A stretch of DNA of 64,000 bases, from contig CAVQKQ010000016.1 of NCBI GenBank assembly GCA_963713085.1, forward strand, positions 214,982-278,981, read 5' to 3'. The position numbers and the translations under genes were made by a program. The notes beneath the pieces are model-generated. The model made no database searches and was not told the DNA's origin. It was given only the letters and a program-made list of their open reading frames with translations. The stretch comes from PFJX01 sp963713085. GTDB taxonomy: Bacteria > Pseudomonadota > Gammaproteobacteria > Burkholderiales > Thiobacillaceae. Shown in pieces: positions 8,560-16,639 of the stretch. The number at the start of each line of letters is the position of its first letter. The first letter of the stretch is position 1.

Positions 8560-9005
8560 AACGCGCGTCGCGGCTGGTCATCGGCATCGGCAACCCCAGC
8601 CGGGGCGACGATGCCCTCGGCCCCCAGGCCATCGAACGCCTGGAAGCCCTGGCCCTGCCCGATCTGGAACTGCTCACGGATTTCCAGTTGCAGGTGGAAT
8701 TCCTTCTGGATCTTGCCGGGCGGGAGGAGGTGATCTTCATCGACGCCGGCGTGGCCGGTGACGGGCCGTTCACGTTCGCGCCCATCCAGGCGCGGGAAGA
8801 CCACAGTTTTTCCTCCCATGCCCTTTCCCCCCAGGCGGTTCTGCTGGCCTATGAACGGCATTACGGTCAGGCCCCGCCGCCGGCCTATGTGTTGGCGATC
8901 CGGGGTTATGGGTTCGAGTTGGGGGAGGGCTTGAGCGCGCCGGCGGCGGCGCATCTGGAAGCGGCGCTGGGCTTTCTGGCCGACCGTTTGGCTTCCCCCC
9001 TTTGA
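8556..9005 (+). CDS. hoxW: HoxH-specific maturation endopeptidase HoxW
   Basis: A 149-residue protease that removes the HoxH C-terminal tail. The family signature GIGNPSRGDDALG lies at the N-terminus, and the Asp of FIDAG and a later His (SFSSHALSP) fit the nickel-sensing site. The start is a TTG whose last two bases form the hoxH stop (TTGA); there is no ATG or GTG that keeps the signature. The stop codon and the last residues lie inside a dispersed palindromic repeat (8994-9030), so the native C-terminus may have been trimmed. Confidence 0.88.
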   Translation: MKRASRLVIGIGNPSRGDDALGPQAIERLEALALPDLELLTDFQLQVEFLLDLAGREEVIFIDAGVAGDGPFTFAPIQAREDHSFSSHALSPQAVLLAYERHYGQAPPPAYVLAIRGYGFELGEGLSAPAAAHLEAALGFLADRLASPL

Positions 9006-9030
9006 AAAAGGGGGGTTAGGGGGGACTTGG
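8994..9030. repeat. Dispersed palindromic repeat at the hoxW 3' end
   Basis: The core CCCCCCTTTGAAAAAGGGGGG is a near-perfect inverted repeat (8996-9016) followed by a G-rich tail. Sequences of this type recur between genes in many betaproteobacteria, which I know from general experience. The TGA of hoxW is part of it. It could also act as a weak transcription terminator for the hox operon. Confidence 0.6.
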
Positions 9031-9098
9031 CAACGGTGCTTCCTTGCACCCGTTTTCCGTATGCGTAGATGTGGTTGGCCGGGGGCGCCCGGCGGCGC

Positions 9099-9130
9099 GT
9101 TACTTTCTTTGCGCGCGCAAAGAAAGTAAC
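9099..9130. repeat. Perfect 32-bp palindrome (dispersed repeat core)
   Basis: Each arm is GTTACTTTCTTTGCGC and the arms abut with no loop. The motif is followed by CAAAGAAACC. This palindrome type is widespread between genes of beta- and gammaproteobacteria. It produces spurious frames reading FFARAKKVT on both strands; none is a gene. Confidence 0.75.
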
Positions 9131-9491
9131 CAAAGAAACCGCGCCCCACTTCCGCCGAAACCCCGTGCGTGCCCCCCTTGCGCGGGCGGCCAAAGAACTC
9201 GCCTTGGCTCAGACAGCTTTCAATGCGGGGACATGCGCCGGCCTTCGGCTTCCCCGCTCAACGGCGTCCTCCCCGGCGGCGTCAGAGGGGGAAAGGCGGT
9301 GGGTTACGCTCGCTAACCCACCCTACGGGCTTGCGGGACGTCCGGTTAGGGCGCGCGATGGCATGCTCGTTTTCCAGTACAGACTCACGCGCGGCTCACG
9401 GCAGGACGCCTTGCCCCCAAGCGCAACTGGCACGCTACGCGCCTCGATACGCGGAGTCAAGGAAGAACAGAGGACAAAGCACGGGCAGTAG
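9131..9491. repeat. Non-coding interval of dispersed-repeat sequence
   Basis: About 360 bases with no supportable gene. The composition is patchy. It includes a second inverted repeat, GTGGGTTA-CGCTCGC-TAACCCAC, at 9299-9321, followed by CCTACGGG. That phrasing is typical of interspersed intergenic repeats in this group. Frames on both strands exist only because of the high GC content. The right end abuts the broken small gene at 9492. Confidence 0.55.
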
Positions 9492-9620
9492 CTACATCGC
9501 GATTATCCAAAGCAGCTTCTTCTCATTCGAAGCAGAGCTTTGGAAAATATTGATAATCGCCCAGATATCTCCGATCAGTATCAGGAGGCCCAAGACGCTG
9601 TTATATCCGAAGTTCATCAT
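9492..9620 (-). pseudogene. Truncated PLDNc-type small membrane protein
   Basis: Starting at an ATG-ATG pair (9620) with a GGAAGGAATC ribosome site, the frame reads MMNFGYNSVLGLLILIGDIW and continues to NEKKLLWIIAM, then stops at TAG (9492-9494). This resembles the start of the roughly 60-residue PLDNc_N family of phospholipase-D N-terminal-like membrane proteins. Those proteins continue with LLLPVLG and a second hydrophobic segment. Reading through the TAG gives LLPVL and then unrelated residues from the neighbouring repeat. I infer a nonsense change plus loss of the second helix. The family call is by eye. Confidence 0.5.
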
Positions 9621-9664
9621 TTTGATTCCTTCCCTGTTCAGTGGGGCTGTCAATCCCTGATGCT

Positions 9665-9724
9665 GACGCCCGTTACATGCGCGCCTTAACGTTCAAAGTC
9701 CGGTTGACCGCAGGGTTGGGCGTC
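9665..9724 (-). other. attC-like 60-bp imperfect inverted repeat after the GFA remnant
   Basis: The outer arms GACGCCC and GGGCGTC are perfect complements 60 bases apart end to end. On the minus strand the left half reads GCCCAAC then GGTCAACCGGAC, the layout of the R'' and L'' boxes of an integron attC site, and a degraded GTTA(A)GGC lies at the other end. The central stem expected between them is missing. It follows directly after the stop of the GFA remnant, where a cassette recombination site would sit. Integron origin is inference. Confidence 0.35.
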
Positions 9725-9731
9725 ACTGCCT

Positions 9732-10071
9732 TCACATCAAACGACCGTCGAAGTTCTGCACAGGGATAGCTGCAAGGTCGATGCCTTCAGGCCTCGTAAT
9801 TATGGCAGCTATGCGAGTGCCCTTCGGATCTACGCCTTCTCCATATGGATGAATGCCGCATGTCGGGCAGAAGCGGTGCTTAATGACATGCTTGTTGAAC
9901 GTGTAAGTGTTTGAAGAAGCTGCCCCAGTAAGCAAGTGAAGCTCTTTCGCGAGGCACAAACCACAAGAGCGAACCTTTGCGTGAGCAAATAGAGCAATTA
10001 CATGCCAATGCTCCATTGATCTCACCTTCAACCTCGAACGCCACTTTGCCGCAGTGGCAGCTACCTTTGTA
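9732..10071 (-). pseudogene. GFA-family (glutathione-dependent formaldehyde-activating-like) gene, frameshifted and headless
   Basis: The frame gives YKGSCHCGKVAFEVEGEING and CNCSICSRKGSLLWFVPRE, then must shift by one base near 9946-9950 to continue as LHLLTGAASSNTYTFNKHV and HRFCPTCGIHPYGEGVDPKG down to FDGRLM. All zinc cysteines of the GFA fold (CHC, CxxC, CPTC) are present across the two frames. One extra A in the run GAAAG explains the shift. The original start codon is missing: upstream coding is continuous with a HIRAN domain. Either a decayed gene or, for the shift alone, a sequencing error. Confidence 0.7.
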
Positions 10072-10408
10072 GAGATATCCTACTGTCCTTCCTTGAATAT
10101 CGACGCGCACAGCGTTTTTGTCGTGAGGGTTCGCGTCCTCAAGTACGAGTTCAGCTTCGACGTACTTCTCGACGCCGTCCGGTGTTTTGCCACCAGTGAT
10201 GGACTCCAGATTTCCTTGGTAGTATGCGGTTCCGCGTAATCTGTGACTCCCCAACGACCTCTGTTGAGAACGTACTGAGCGAATCCGACTTCGCTGGCTC
10301 AGAGTCGGATCCTGATAGGCCTGCAGCAAAACCTCGCCATACCGGCCTGAGTAGAACCACGGCTACGGCGATGAATATTATCCATCCGAGGAGACTGGAG
10401 TCGTTCAT
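10072..10408 (-). pseudogene. Membrane-anchored HIRAN-domain gene, frameshifted and fused to GFA
   Basis: An ATG at 10408 opens MNDSSLLGWIIFIAVAVVLL (one membrane helix), an acidic linker and STEVVGESQ. A one-base shift near 10233-10238 is needed to continue into LRGTAYYQGNLESITGG and LVLEDANPHDKNAVRVDIQG, then RTVGYL. This is the HIRAN domain, a DNA-end-binding module. Directly after GYL the sequence becomes the GFA protein, in frame but without its start. The end of the HIRAN gene and the start of the GFA gene were evidently lost in one deletion. Confidence 0.6.
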
Positions 10409-10744
10409 GTGGCTCAGTAAGCTTTGCGTATACCTAATGTGGGGTCGATGTCAGATCTGCTGTGAAAGGTGGGCTCTGCTAATGTGTAACTCGACTTGTC
10501 ATTCGTTTCTCCCTAGTTGTTTCCTGCTGTCTGGTGGGTACATGGTGTATTCACATCACAAGCCCGTGTAGGGCGCAATAACCAAAGGGCATTGCGGAGA
10601 GAAATGGAATAAAGAAGAAAAGAGAGAAGAAACCGCATGTCATCCGGCGGATTACGCTGCGCTATTCCGCCCGACTTCTTTTTATGCTGCGACCAATCTC
10701 CTCTAAGCCGTCTTGCCTGCGCCGGTCCGCGTTTTCACGGGTAT
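10409..10744. other. Non-coding interval with two small palindromic repeats
   Basis: No credible gene on either strand. Two short inverted repeats are visible: CGCAAT...ATTGCG at 10574-10596 and GGCGGA-TTACGCTGCGCTAT-TCCGCC at 10646-10671. Both match the style of dispersed intergenic repeats in this group. The base composition is lower in GC than the surrounding genes, which suggests old or imported sequence. Confidence 0.5.
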
Positions 10745-11329
10745 TTATTTCTTTAATTCCGGGTCCGCCAACAGCTTGTCTTTCAGCTTGTTGAGCGCAT
10801 CGGTACCGGCCCTCTTTGCCGCAAGCCCGAAATCGGACTTGAATTCAGAGAATTCCGCCTTGCCTTCGCCCAGGACGCGGCCCGATGAAACCTGCATGCC
10901 GCCCGCATCCAATATCCGATAGTCGAGCATGATCGAGAAGAATGTCGGGGGCCAGGTGAATATGCTCTCCGACGAGGATGTCGTCTGAATCTTTGGCACA
11001 AAAACCAGATTGAGGTTCTGCTGCGTGATCAGTTGCTTCTCGTCGACGGAGTTGATTGGAATCACGTTCGTGAAGGCCGAGGAAAGGGTCGCATAGATTC
11101 CGAACTCCAGATCCCGGTATGGGTAATACCTGATATTGTCGCCGCCCCCTCCCGGGGTCGTGACCTCAATACCCTTGTCCGAAGCGGTAATGACCAAGCC
11201 GACGTTCTTTTCTATTTTTGTCGTCGCTTTGGCAAGAGTCGCCGGATCGGGAGTAATCACGATCGGATGGGCGCAAGCGGCCAGTAATCCGGCCAACGCC
11301 ACGATGATCAGTTTGCCGAAAATATTCAT
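10745..11329 (-). CDS. Conserved lipoprotein of unknown function (first of three)
   Basis: A 194-residue protein with a lipoprotein signal (FGKLIIVALAGLLAACAHPI, lipobox LAAC). The mature part has a GGGG loop followed by IRYYPYRDLE. The C-terminal half carries FTWPPTFFSIMLDYRILDAG and ends in a region of alternating charge (EFKSDFGLAAKRAGTDALNK). The pattern suggests an outer-membrane lipoprotein with a small alpha/beta domain. The family has no function that I know. It sits 7 bases after the second lipoprotein gene, in the same unit. Confidence 0.8.
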   Translation of the reverse strand: MNIFGKLIIVALAGLLAACAHPIVITPDPATLAKATTKIEKNVGLVITASDKGIEVTTPGGGGDNIRYYPYRDLEFGIYATLSSAFTNVIPINSVDEKQLITQQNLNLVFVPKIQTTSSSESIFTWPPTFFSIMLDYRILDAGGMQVSSGRVLGEGKAEFSEFKSDFGLAAKRAGTDALNKLKDKLLADPELKK

Positions 11330-11336
11330 GATCTCC

Positions 11337-11894
11337 TCACTTCAGCGCCGAGATGAAATCCTGGTCGGAAATCAGGGATTCGATGAATTTCTGCACGGTG
11401 GGCGCATACATGTCTCTCCCCTTGGCAATGGCTATCGCGCCGAGAAATGAGGATTCGAATTGCAGGGTGGCCGTTTTTACCTTGTCGAAAACCACATTCC
11501 CCGCCTTCGTGACGGTTATCTTGGCCTCGATGATGGAATCACCGGTCGAAAAGCCGCCGACGTTGACGTCATTCTTGATCAATACGCCCGATAGCTGCGT
11601 CGCGGAGGAGGGGTCCAGCAAACCCGCCGCCTGAAACTCGGATTTGATGGCGTCTTCCAGATAGGCGGAGTAGCTGCCGTTGGCGGGCCGCAGAGGGCTG
11701 CCGCGCAGCCCGATCGATTCGTTGTTGGAGCCAAGCGCTGGATCGGCCGTTACCTTGGTCACCGCGAGCGGCCTGATATTGGCCATTTTCATTTGGCCGA
11801 TATTGGCTACGGAAGGCGAATATTGAGGCGTCATGATGCTGCAACCGCTGATCAGCATGACCGAAAGAGACAATACCCAGAATTTGCCAAACAT
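11337..11894 (-). CDS. YajG-like lipoprotein of unknown function (second of three)
   Basis: A 185-residue lipoprotein with lipobox ISGC. The mature chain begins TPQYSPSVANIGQMK and contains the stretch YLEDAIKSEFQAAGLLD followed by LSGVLIKNDVNVGGFSTGD. That is the layout of YajG/DUF-type lipoproteins, in which each subunit builds a beta sheet backed by one helix. The C-terminus (YAPTVQKFIESLISDQDFIS) is helical. It lies between two other lipoprotein genes with short gaps, so one transcript is likely. The YajG comparison is by pattern only. Confidence 0.75.
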   Translation of the reverse strand: MFGKFWVLSLSVMLISGCSIMTPQYSPSVANIGQMKMANIRPLAVTKVTADPALGSNNESIGLRGSPLRPANGSYSAYLEDAIKSEFQAAGLLDPSSATQLSGVLIKNDVNVGGFSTGDSIIEAKITVTKAGNVVFDKVKTATLQFESSFLGAIAIAKGRDMYAPTVQKFIESLISDQDFISALK

Positions 11895-11921
11895 GATTTC
11901 CCCTTATTGTTCTATACGTGA

Positions 11922-12410
11922 TCAAGGTGCAAAGCTGTTGCTGGAAATGGCGACACCGTCCTGTTTGTCCGTGGCGGGCGGTTTCGATTCATGTTTGTCC
12001 ACGACGACGGACTCCCCCATTTTGACCGGCAGATCATTGGGATAGTTATATCCGGTGCCCTTGGTGTGATCGATGATCGCGCCAATGCCGCCGCCGAAAA
12101 TGATGTTGCCCCACATGCCACCTGAAGCCTTGGATATGGCGCGTAATGAGCCATTGGGCTGGCCCTCTTTCTTGCATTCGACCAGAAGATCTTCAGCGGA
12201 TCGCCTGACTTGCACGAAGGCGGGGCTCTCCGCTTCCCATGAGCCTTTGTCATTTTGCAACGTGCATTTCGCCTGTTCCAGGACCTGGCCTTTATCGTCC
12301 TTGGTCGATAAGGAAACAGGTTGCATTTCATTCGATGTGATTGTCGCGCACCCGGACATCATGAGCGGAGCCACAAGGCCCACTGTCCGGACCACCCTGG
12401 TTATTGTCAT
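11922..12410 (-). CDS. Lipoprotein with glycine-zipper-like segment (third of three)
   Basis: A 162-residue lipoprotein with lipobox MSGC. The mature part begins ATITSNEMQPVSLSTKDDKG and continues with AKCTLQNDKGSWEAESPAFV, which looks like a small PEGA-type beta domain. A Gly-rich stretch (GMWGNIIFGGGIGAIIDHTKG) suggests a short membrane-associating hairpin. The tail is polar and likely disordered. It is the first gene of the three-lipoprotein unit. Function unknown; an envelope-stress or assembly role would be speculation. Confidence 0.78.
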   Translation of the reverse strand: MTITRVVRTVGLVAPLMMSGCATITSNEMQPVSLSTKDDKGQVLEQAKCTLQNDKGSWEAESPAFVQVRRSAEDLLVECKKEGQPNGSLRAISKASGGMWGNIIFGGGIGAIIDHTKGTGYNYPNDLPVKMGESVVVDKHESKPPATDKQDGVAISSNSFAP

Positions 12411-12479
12411 TTTTCATTCCCTTCCGTTGTCGCTGGTTATCAATAAAAAATGGGCCGGGGTTGCCGGCCCGCCATTCTG

Positions 12480-13757
12480 TCAATTCGCCGCCGCCTCCAA
12501 AGCCTGGTCGATATCCGCCATCAGGTCGTCGATGTGCTCGATGCCCAGGGACAGCCGCACCATGTCCTCGGAGACGCCGGCCTTGGCCAGTTCCTCCGGC
12601 GACAACTGCCGGTGGGTAGTGCTGGCTGGGTGGCACGCCAGGCTGCGGGCGTCGCCGATGTTCACCAGGCGCACGATGAGGTTGAGCGCGTCGATGAACT
12701 TGGCGCCGGCCGCCAGGCCGCCTTTGATGCCGAAGGCGACGATGCCGGAGGCCTTGCCGCCCATGTATTTCTGGGTCAGGGCGTGGTCCTTGTGGTCGGG
12801 CAGGCCGGCGTAGTTGACCCAGGACACCTGGGGATGGGCCTTGAGCTTTTCCGCCACGTGCAGGGCGTTGTCGCAGATCCGGTCCATGCGCAGGTGCAGG
12901 GTCTCGATGCCCTGCAGGATCAGGAAGGAGTTGAACGGCGAGATGGCGGCGCCCATGTTGCGCAGCGGCACCACCCGGGCGCGGCCGATGTAGGCCGCCG
13001 GGCCCAGGGCCTCGGTGTAGACCACGCCGTGGTAGGAGGCGTCGGGTTCGTTGAGGCGCGGGAAGCGGGTCTTGTGATCCGCCCAGGGGAACTTGCCGGA
13101 GTCCACGATCATGCCGCCGATGCTGTTGCCGTGGCCGCCCAGGTACTTGGTGAGGGCATGCACCACGATGTCGGCGCCGTGCTCGAACGGCCGGCACAGG
13201 TAGGGGGTGGGCACGGTGTTATCGACAATCAGGGGGAGGCCGTGGGAATGGGCCAGTTGAGCCAGGGGCTCGAAGTCGGTGACGTTGCCCAGGGGATTGC
13301 CCACGGACTCGCAGAAGAAGGCCTTGGTGCGGTTGTCCACCAGCTTCGCGAAGCTGTCGGGCTGGCGGTAGTCGGCGAAGCGCACCTCGATGCCGTAGCG
13401 GGGCAGGGTGTGGGCGAACAGGTTGTAGGTGCCGCCGTACAGGGTGGAACTGGTGACGATGTTGTCCCCCGCCTCGGCGATGGTCATGATGGCGTAGGTG
13501 ATGGCGGCCATGCCCGAGGCCAGGGCCAGGCCGGCGATGCCGCCCTCCATCTCGGCGACGCGCTTTTCCAGCACGTCGGAGGTGGGGTTCATGATGCGGG
13601 TGTAGATGTTGCCGGGGACCTTCAGATCGAACAGATCGGCGCCGTGCTGGGTGGAGTCGAAGGCGTAGGACGTGGTCTGGTAGATGGGCACGGCCACCGC
13701 CTTGGTGGTGGGTTCCGGGCTGTAGCCGCCGTGCACGGCAATGGTCTCGATCTTCAT
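12480..13757 (-). CDS. metY: O-acetylhomoserine sulfhydrylase (MetY)
   Basis: A 425-residue PLP enzyme of the Cys/Met metabolism family. It makes homocysteine from O-acetylhomoserine and sulfide. The PLP lysine lies in ALTKYLGGHG. The upstream ASGMAAITYAIMTIAEAGD phosphate-binding stretch and the C-terminal RLSLGIEHIDDL signature are both typical. The length matches MetY (about 425-430) rather than MetB or MetC (about 390). The start is set by AGGAGACGTC before the ATG at 13757. Confidence 0.93.
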   Translation of the reverse strand: MKIETIAVHGGYSPEPTTKAVAVPIYQTTSYAFDSTQHGADLFDLKVPGNIYTRIMNPTSDVLEKRVAEMEGGIAGLALASGMAAITYAIMTIAEAGDNIVTSSTLYGGTYNLFAHTLPRYGIEVRFADYRQPDSFAKLVDNRTKAFFCESVGNPLGNVTDFEPLAQLAHSHGLPLIVDNTVPTPYLCRPFEHGADIVVHALTKYLGGHGNSIGGMIVDSGKFPWADHKTRFPRLNEPDASYHGVVYTEALGPAAYIGRARVVPLRNMGAAISPFNSFLILQGIETLHLRMDRICDNALHVAEKLKAHPQVSWVNYAGLPDHKDHALTQKYMGGKASGIVAFGIKGGLAAGAKFIDALNLIVRLVNIGDARSLACHPASTTHRQLSPEELAKAGVSEDMVRLSLGIEHIDDLMADIDQALEAAAN

Positions 13758-13819
13758 GACGTCTCCTGAGTTGCTGAGTTGTATTTGCCGGATATGTCGG
13801 GGGTTCCGGACCGGCTGGA

Positions 13820-16441
13820 TTATGGCAGTTTGTCCTTCAAACCGGCAGTCAGATAGTCGCGCCGGCACAGCCCCCGCATCTCGCACCAGGCGCAGGTTGA
13901 CGGCGCCCCGTGGGCGGGAAGGGGATGGCCCTCGGCCATGGCGGCCAGGGCGGCGCGGATGCGTCCGGCTTCCGCCGCCGCCGCCACGCGCTGGTCGCCC
14001 GGAGCCGACAGGTCGGCCACCTTTTTGTCGTCCAGGCAGACGAAGCCGGCCCGTTCTGCGTCGGCAAGCCAGGCATAAGTGGCCAGTTGCACGTCCTCGC
14101 CGTTGGCCGCCAGCTTTGCCCTGAGGGTCTGGCGCGACTGGGTCTTGTAGTCCAAGACGACGGTCTGGTCCTGGAAGGCGTCGAGCCGGTCCGCCCGCCC
14201 TTCGACGCGGGTTTCCCGGTCCGGCGCCCATTGCACGGTCTTCGCCAGGGGGACCTCGGCCGACTGGAAGCGGTGGCCGGCGGATTCCCATTGCACGGCC
14301 CAGTCCACGTAGGCGGGGATCTGCCGGACCCAGCGTTGATGCCAGACCAGGGCCTGGTAGTTGTTCGCCTCGGCCCCGGAGAAGGCCTCCCGGCTGAAAT
14401 TGGCCAGGATCTCCCGCAACTGTTCCGGCGTATGCCGCGCCAGTTCGGGATGGGCACGATGGAAGCGGGCCAGGGCCTTGTGCACCAGGCTGCCGTAGTC
14501 GGCCTTGCCCATTTCCTCCGGCACCTCGTCCGGTTCGTTGAGTCCGAGCAGGTGCCGGCCGTAGAACTGGTAGGGACAGGAAACCAGGCTTTGCCAAGCG
14601 CTCACGCTGATACGCGCCGGTGCTTGGTCCACGCTGGGGAACACGGCCGGTGCCGGCTCGGCTTCATGCGGAGGGATGCGTACGGGTGTGAACGGGGTGA
14701 TGATGCCCGTGCCCCAGGCGGCCCGGTGAAAGGCGTCCAGATGCACCAGCCACGGCGACAGGGGGGCCGGGTCGCCGTCATGAGTCGACTGCCAGATCAG
14801 GGCCACGTCCCGGGTGCGGGCCATGATATCGGCGAGCATGGCCTGGGTCGCCCGTTCCCGTTGCCGGGTGTCGGGCAGGCCCAGTTGCCGACGCGCGGCA
14901 TCGTTGAAGATCGCGTCATGGCTTGGGCTAGGCAACTGGGCTGCACCGGCGCCGAGGACGACGACCCCCTCCAGGTCACGGTGGTGGGCGGCGGCCAGGT
15001 GGGTCAGGCGGATCGGGCTCTCCACCGTATCGTCCGAGAAGGTGGTCTGCTCCAGGTGCAGGAATAGCCACTGGCGCCAATCCTGCATGGAGAAGCGCGT
15101 CTTCAGGCCGGCCGTGTCGTCCACCAGCTGCTGCAGGAGCGTGAGCAGCTGCTGGCCGATGGGATCATCACTTAGCGGGGAGATGGCGCCCAGATGCGCC
15201 AGGGAACGCAGCAGGGCAGTCATCCAGCCGTGCATGGGCAAGGGGCCCGCCGGGAACTCCGCCCTGGCGTGCCGCAGTCTGGCGAGCAGCGCCTGGGCCT
15301 CGGCCAGGCCGGACTGCCGGGCCAGGGCGAGGTGCCCGGCCAGATCGTCCGGGGCGCCGTGTCGGCGGTACTGATCTTCCAGGTCATGGATGGCCCGGGC
15401 ACGGTGGGAGTCCACGTCGGCGAAGACAAACGGAGACTTGAGCAGGTCGAGCAGGTCGCGATACGGCGTGTCGCGCGTGACCAGGGCCAGCCAGCGTTCC
15501 AGGACATGGCTGGCCGAGGCGGTGGAAAAGGCCCAGCCGGTCTCGTCCTGCATCAGGATGCCGCGCCGCTCCATGAGGGCGCGCAGGCGCCGGGCGAGCA
15601 GGCGGTCCAGGGCGATCACCGCGATCTGGCGCTTGCCCTGGCTCAGCCAACGCAGCAAGGTGGACTCCGCAGCCTGGGCGGCCGCCTCCAGCCCGGGCGC
15701 GGCAAGGACCGAGAGATCCGGTTGCAGGGGGCTGTCGGGGTGTGTCTGCGCGACCTCCACCGCCCTTTCGGCGAGGGGGCGGTCATCCGCCTGCCAGGCG
15801 CTTTGCAGGAGCGCCGACCGGGATGCGAGCGGCGGGGCGTCGGGCAGTTCGACCACCGGCTGGCGCTCCCGCCAGCGCTGCAGGAATCGTTGTTCCCCCC
15901 GACTGAGTTCGCCCATGCCGACTACATAGAGTGGAGAGGCCGCTTCGGCGGCGGCCCGGCTCAATTGCGCCTGATAGCGCCGGATGCGGCTGCCTCCTTC
16001 GCCCAGTGCCCGCCAGACGGCCTTGGCGATGCCGGCCTCCAGGGACAGGTAGTGGTTGTCTTGCCGGGTGCTCGTCAGGTCTGGAGGGGTGACGCCTTCC
16101 GCATCCATTTCGTCGAGCAGTGCCAACAGCTCGCGGGCTGCGGGCCACAGTGCGTTGGGGGGCAGTTGCCGGGTCCGGGCCAGGAAGTCATGCAACAGGG
16201 CCAGGCGCAGGCTGTCCGGATCGCCGGCTCGATCATGGGGGACGGTGTCGGCCAGTTCCGGCAAGGTGAGGAGGCGGGGCGGGCGAAAGTAGTCGTCCGG
16301 CAGCGCGGACCTGAGCGCCAGCCGGAAGGCCTGGCCGGCGTGGTGATGCGGCACCAGTATCAGGCAGCCGGAAAAGTCCGGCGCCCGGGTGGATTCCAGG
16401 TCAAGGAAATATCGGGCTGCGGGCATGAGCGAGGGCGTCAT
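13820..16441 (-). CDS. AddB-like PD-(D/E)XK nuclease with iron-sulfur staple
   Basis: An 873-residue protein read from the ATG at 16441. The large N-terminal part looks like an inactivated UvrD-type helicase (dispersed helicase spacing, no Walker A). The C-terminal third is a RecB-type nuclease: SCPYQFYGRHLLGL opens the domain, then ETRVEGRADRLDAF and VVLDYKTQS carry the Asp-Asp-Lys triad, and CAWCEMRGLC supplies further cysteines for a 4Fe-4S staple as in AddB. It should act on DNA ends during recombinational repair. No AddA partner lies next to it here. Confidence 0.85.
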   Translation of the reverse strand: MTPSLMPAARYFLDLESTRAPDFSGCLILVPHHHAGQAFRLALRSALPDDYFRPPRLLTLPELADTVPHDRAGDPDSLRLALLHDFLARTRQLPPNALWPAARELLALLDEMDAEGVTPPDLTSTRQDNHYLSLEAGIAKAVWRALGEGGSRIRRYQAQLSRAAAEAASPLYVVGMGELSRGEQRFLQRWRERQPVVELPDAPPLASRSALLQSAWQADDRPLAERAVEVAQTHPDSPLQPDLSVLAAPGLEAAAQAAESTLLRWLSQGKRQIAVIALDRLLARRLRALMERRGILMQDETGWAFSTASASHVLERWLALVTRDTPYRDLLDLLKSPFVFADVDSHRARAIHDLEDQYRRHGAPDDLAGHLALARQSGLAEAQALLARLRHARAEFPAGPLPMHGWMTALLRSLAHLGAISPLSDDPIGQQLLTLLQQLVDDTAGLKTRFSMQDWRQWLFLHLEQTTFSDDTVESPIRLTHLAAAHHRDLEGVVVLGAGAAQLPSPSHDAIFNDAARRQLGLPDTRQRERATQAMLADIMARTRDVALIWQSTHDGDPAPLSPWLVHLDAFHRAAWGTGIITPFTPVRIPPHEAEPAPAVFPSVDQAPARISVSAWQSLVSCPYQFYGRHLLGLNEPDEVPEEMGKADYGSLVHKALARFHRAHPELARHTPEQLREILANFSREAFSGAEANNYQALVWHQRWVRQIPAYVDWAVQWESAGHRFQSAEVPLAKTVQWAPDRETRVEGRADRLDAFQDQTVVLDYKTQSRQTLRAKLAANGEDVQLATYAWLADAERAGFVCLDDKKVADLSAPGDQRVAAAAEAGRIRAALAAMAEGHPLPAHGAPSTCAWCEMRGLCRRDYLTAGLKDKLP

Positions 16442-16467
16442 GCCGGCATTCTCACGATACCCGGGGC

Positions 16468-16497
16468 AAAAAAAAACCCCGGGATAGGCCGGGGTTG
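16468..16497 (-). terminator. Rho-independent terminator (minus strand)
   Basis: Reading the minus strand, AACCCCGG-CCTATC-CCGGGGTT is an 8-bp GC-rich stem followed by nine T (A-run at 16468-16476 on the plus strand). The polarity shows that it ends a minus-strand transcript arriving from beyond 16500, where there is no protein gene. It lies just upstream of the AddB-like gene start. Confidence 0.85.
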
Positions 16498-16633
16498 AAG
16501 AGAGGAGGAGGATGTCAGTCGCTCCGGTGCAGGCACACGACCAACAATCTCTCCCTGGCAACTCGATGGCTCAGAGCCACCAGGGGGGGATTCAACATGA
16601 AACGGATCACGGCAAGCCGAAATACACATTTCA
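16468..16633 (-). ncRNA. Candidate small RNA with anti-Shine-Dalgarno segment
   Basis: A minus-strand unit of about 166 nt bounded by a good sigma-70 promoter and a strong intrinsic terminator, with no supportable protein inside. The transcript would contain a hairpin around CCTGGTGGCTC...CCAGG and a pyrimidine segment UCCUCCUCCUCU (from 16512 down to 16501) just before the terminator stem. Such a segment can pair with ribosome-binding sites, as in several Hfq-type riboregulators. I do not recognise an Rfam family. Start point is inferred from the -10 box. Confidence 0.5.
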
Positions 16634-16639
16634 GATATC

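Noticed and set aside
9069..9491. Plus-strand frames with the FFARAKKVT motif
   Set aside because: They arise from a perfect palindrome of a dispersed repeat and occur on both strands. They are not genes.
12480..14597. 705-codon minus-strand frame treated as one protein
   Set aside because: Only its second part, from 13757, is MetY. The first part is an out-of-frame reading of the nuclease gene, and a ribosome site marks the MetY start.
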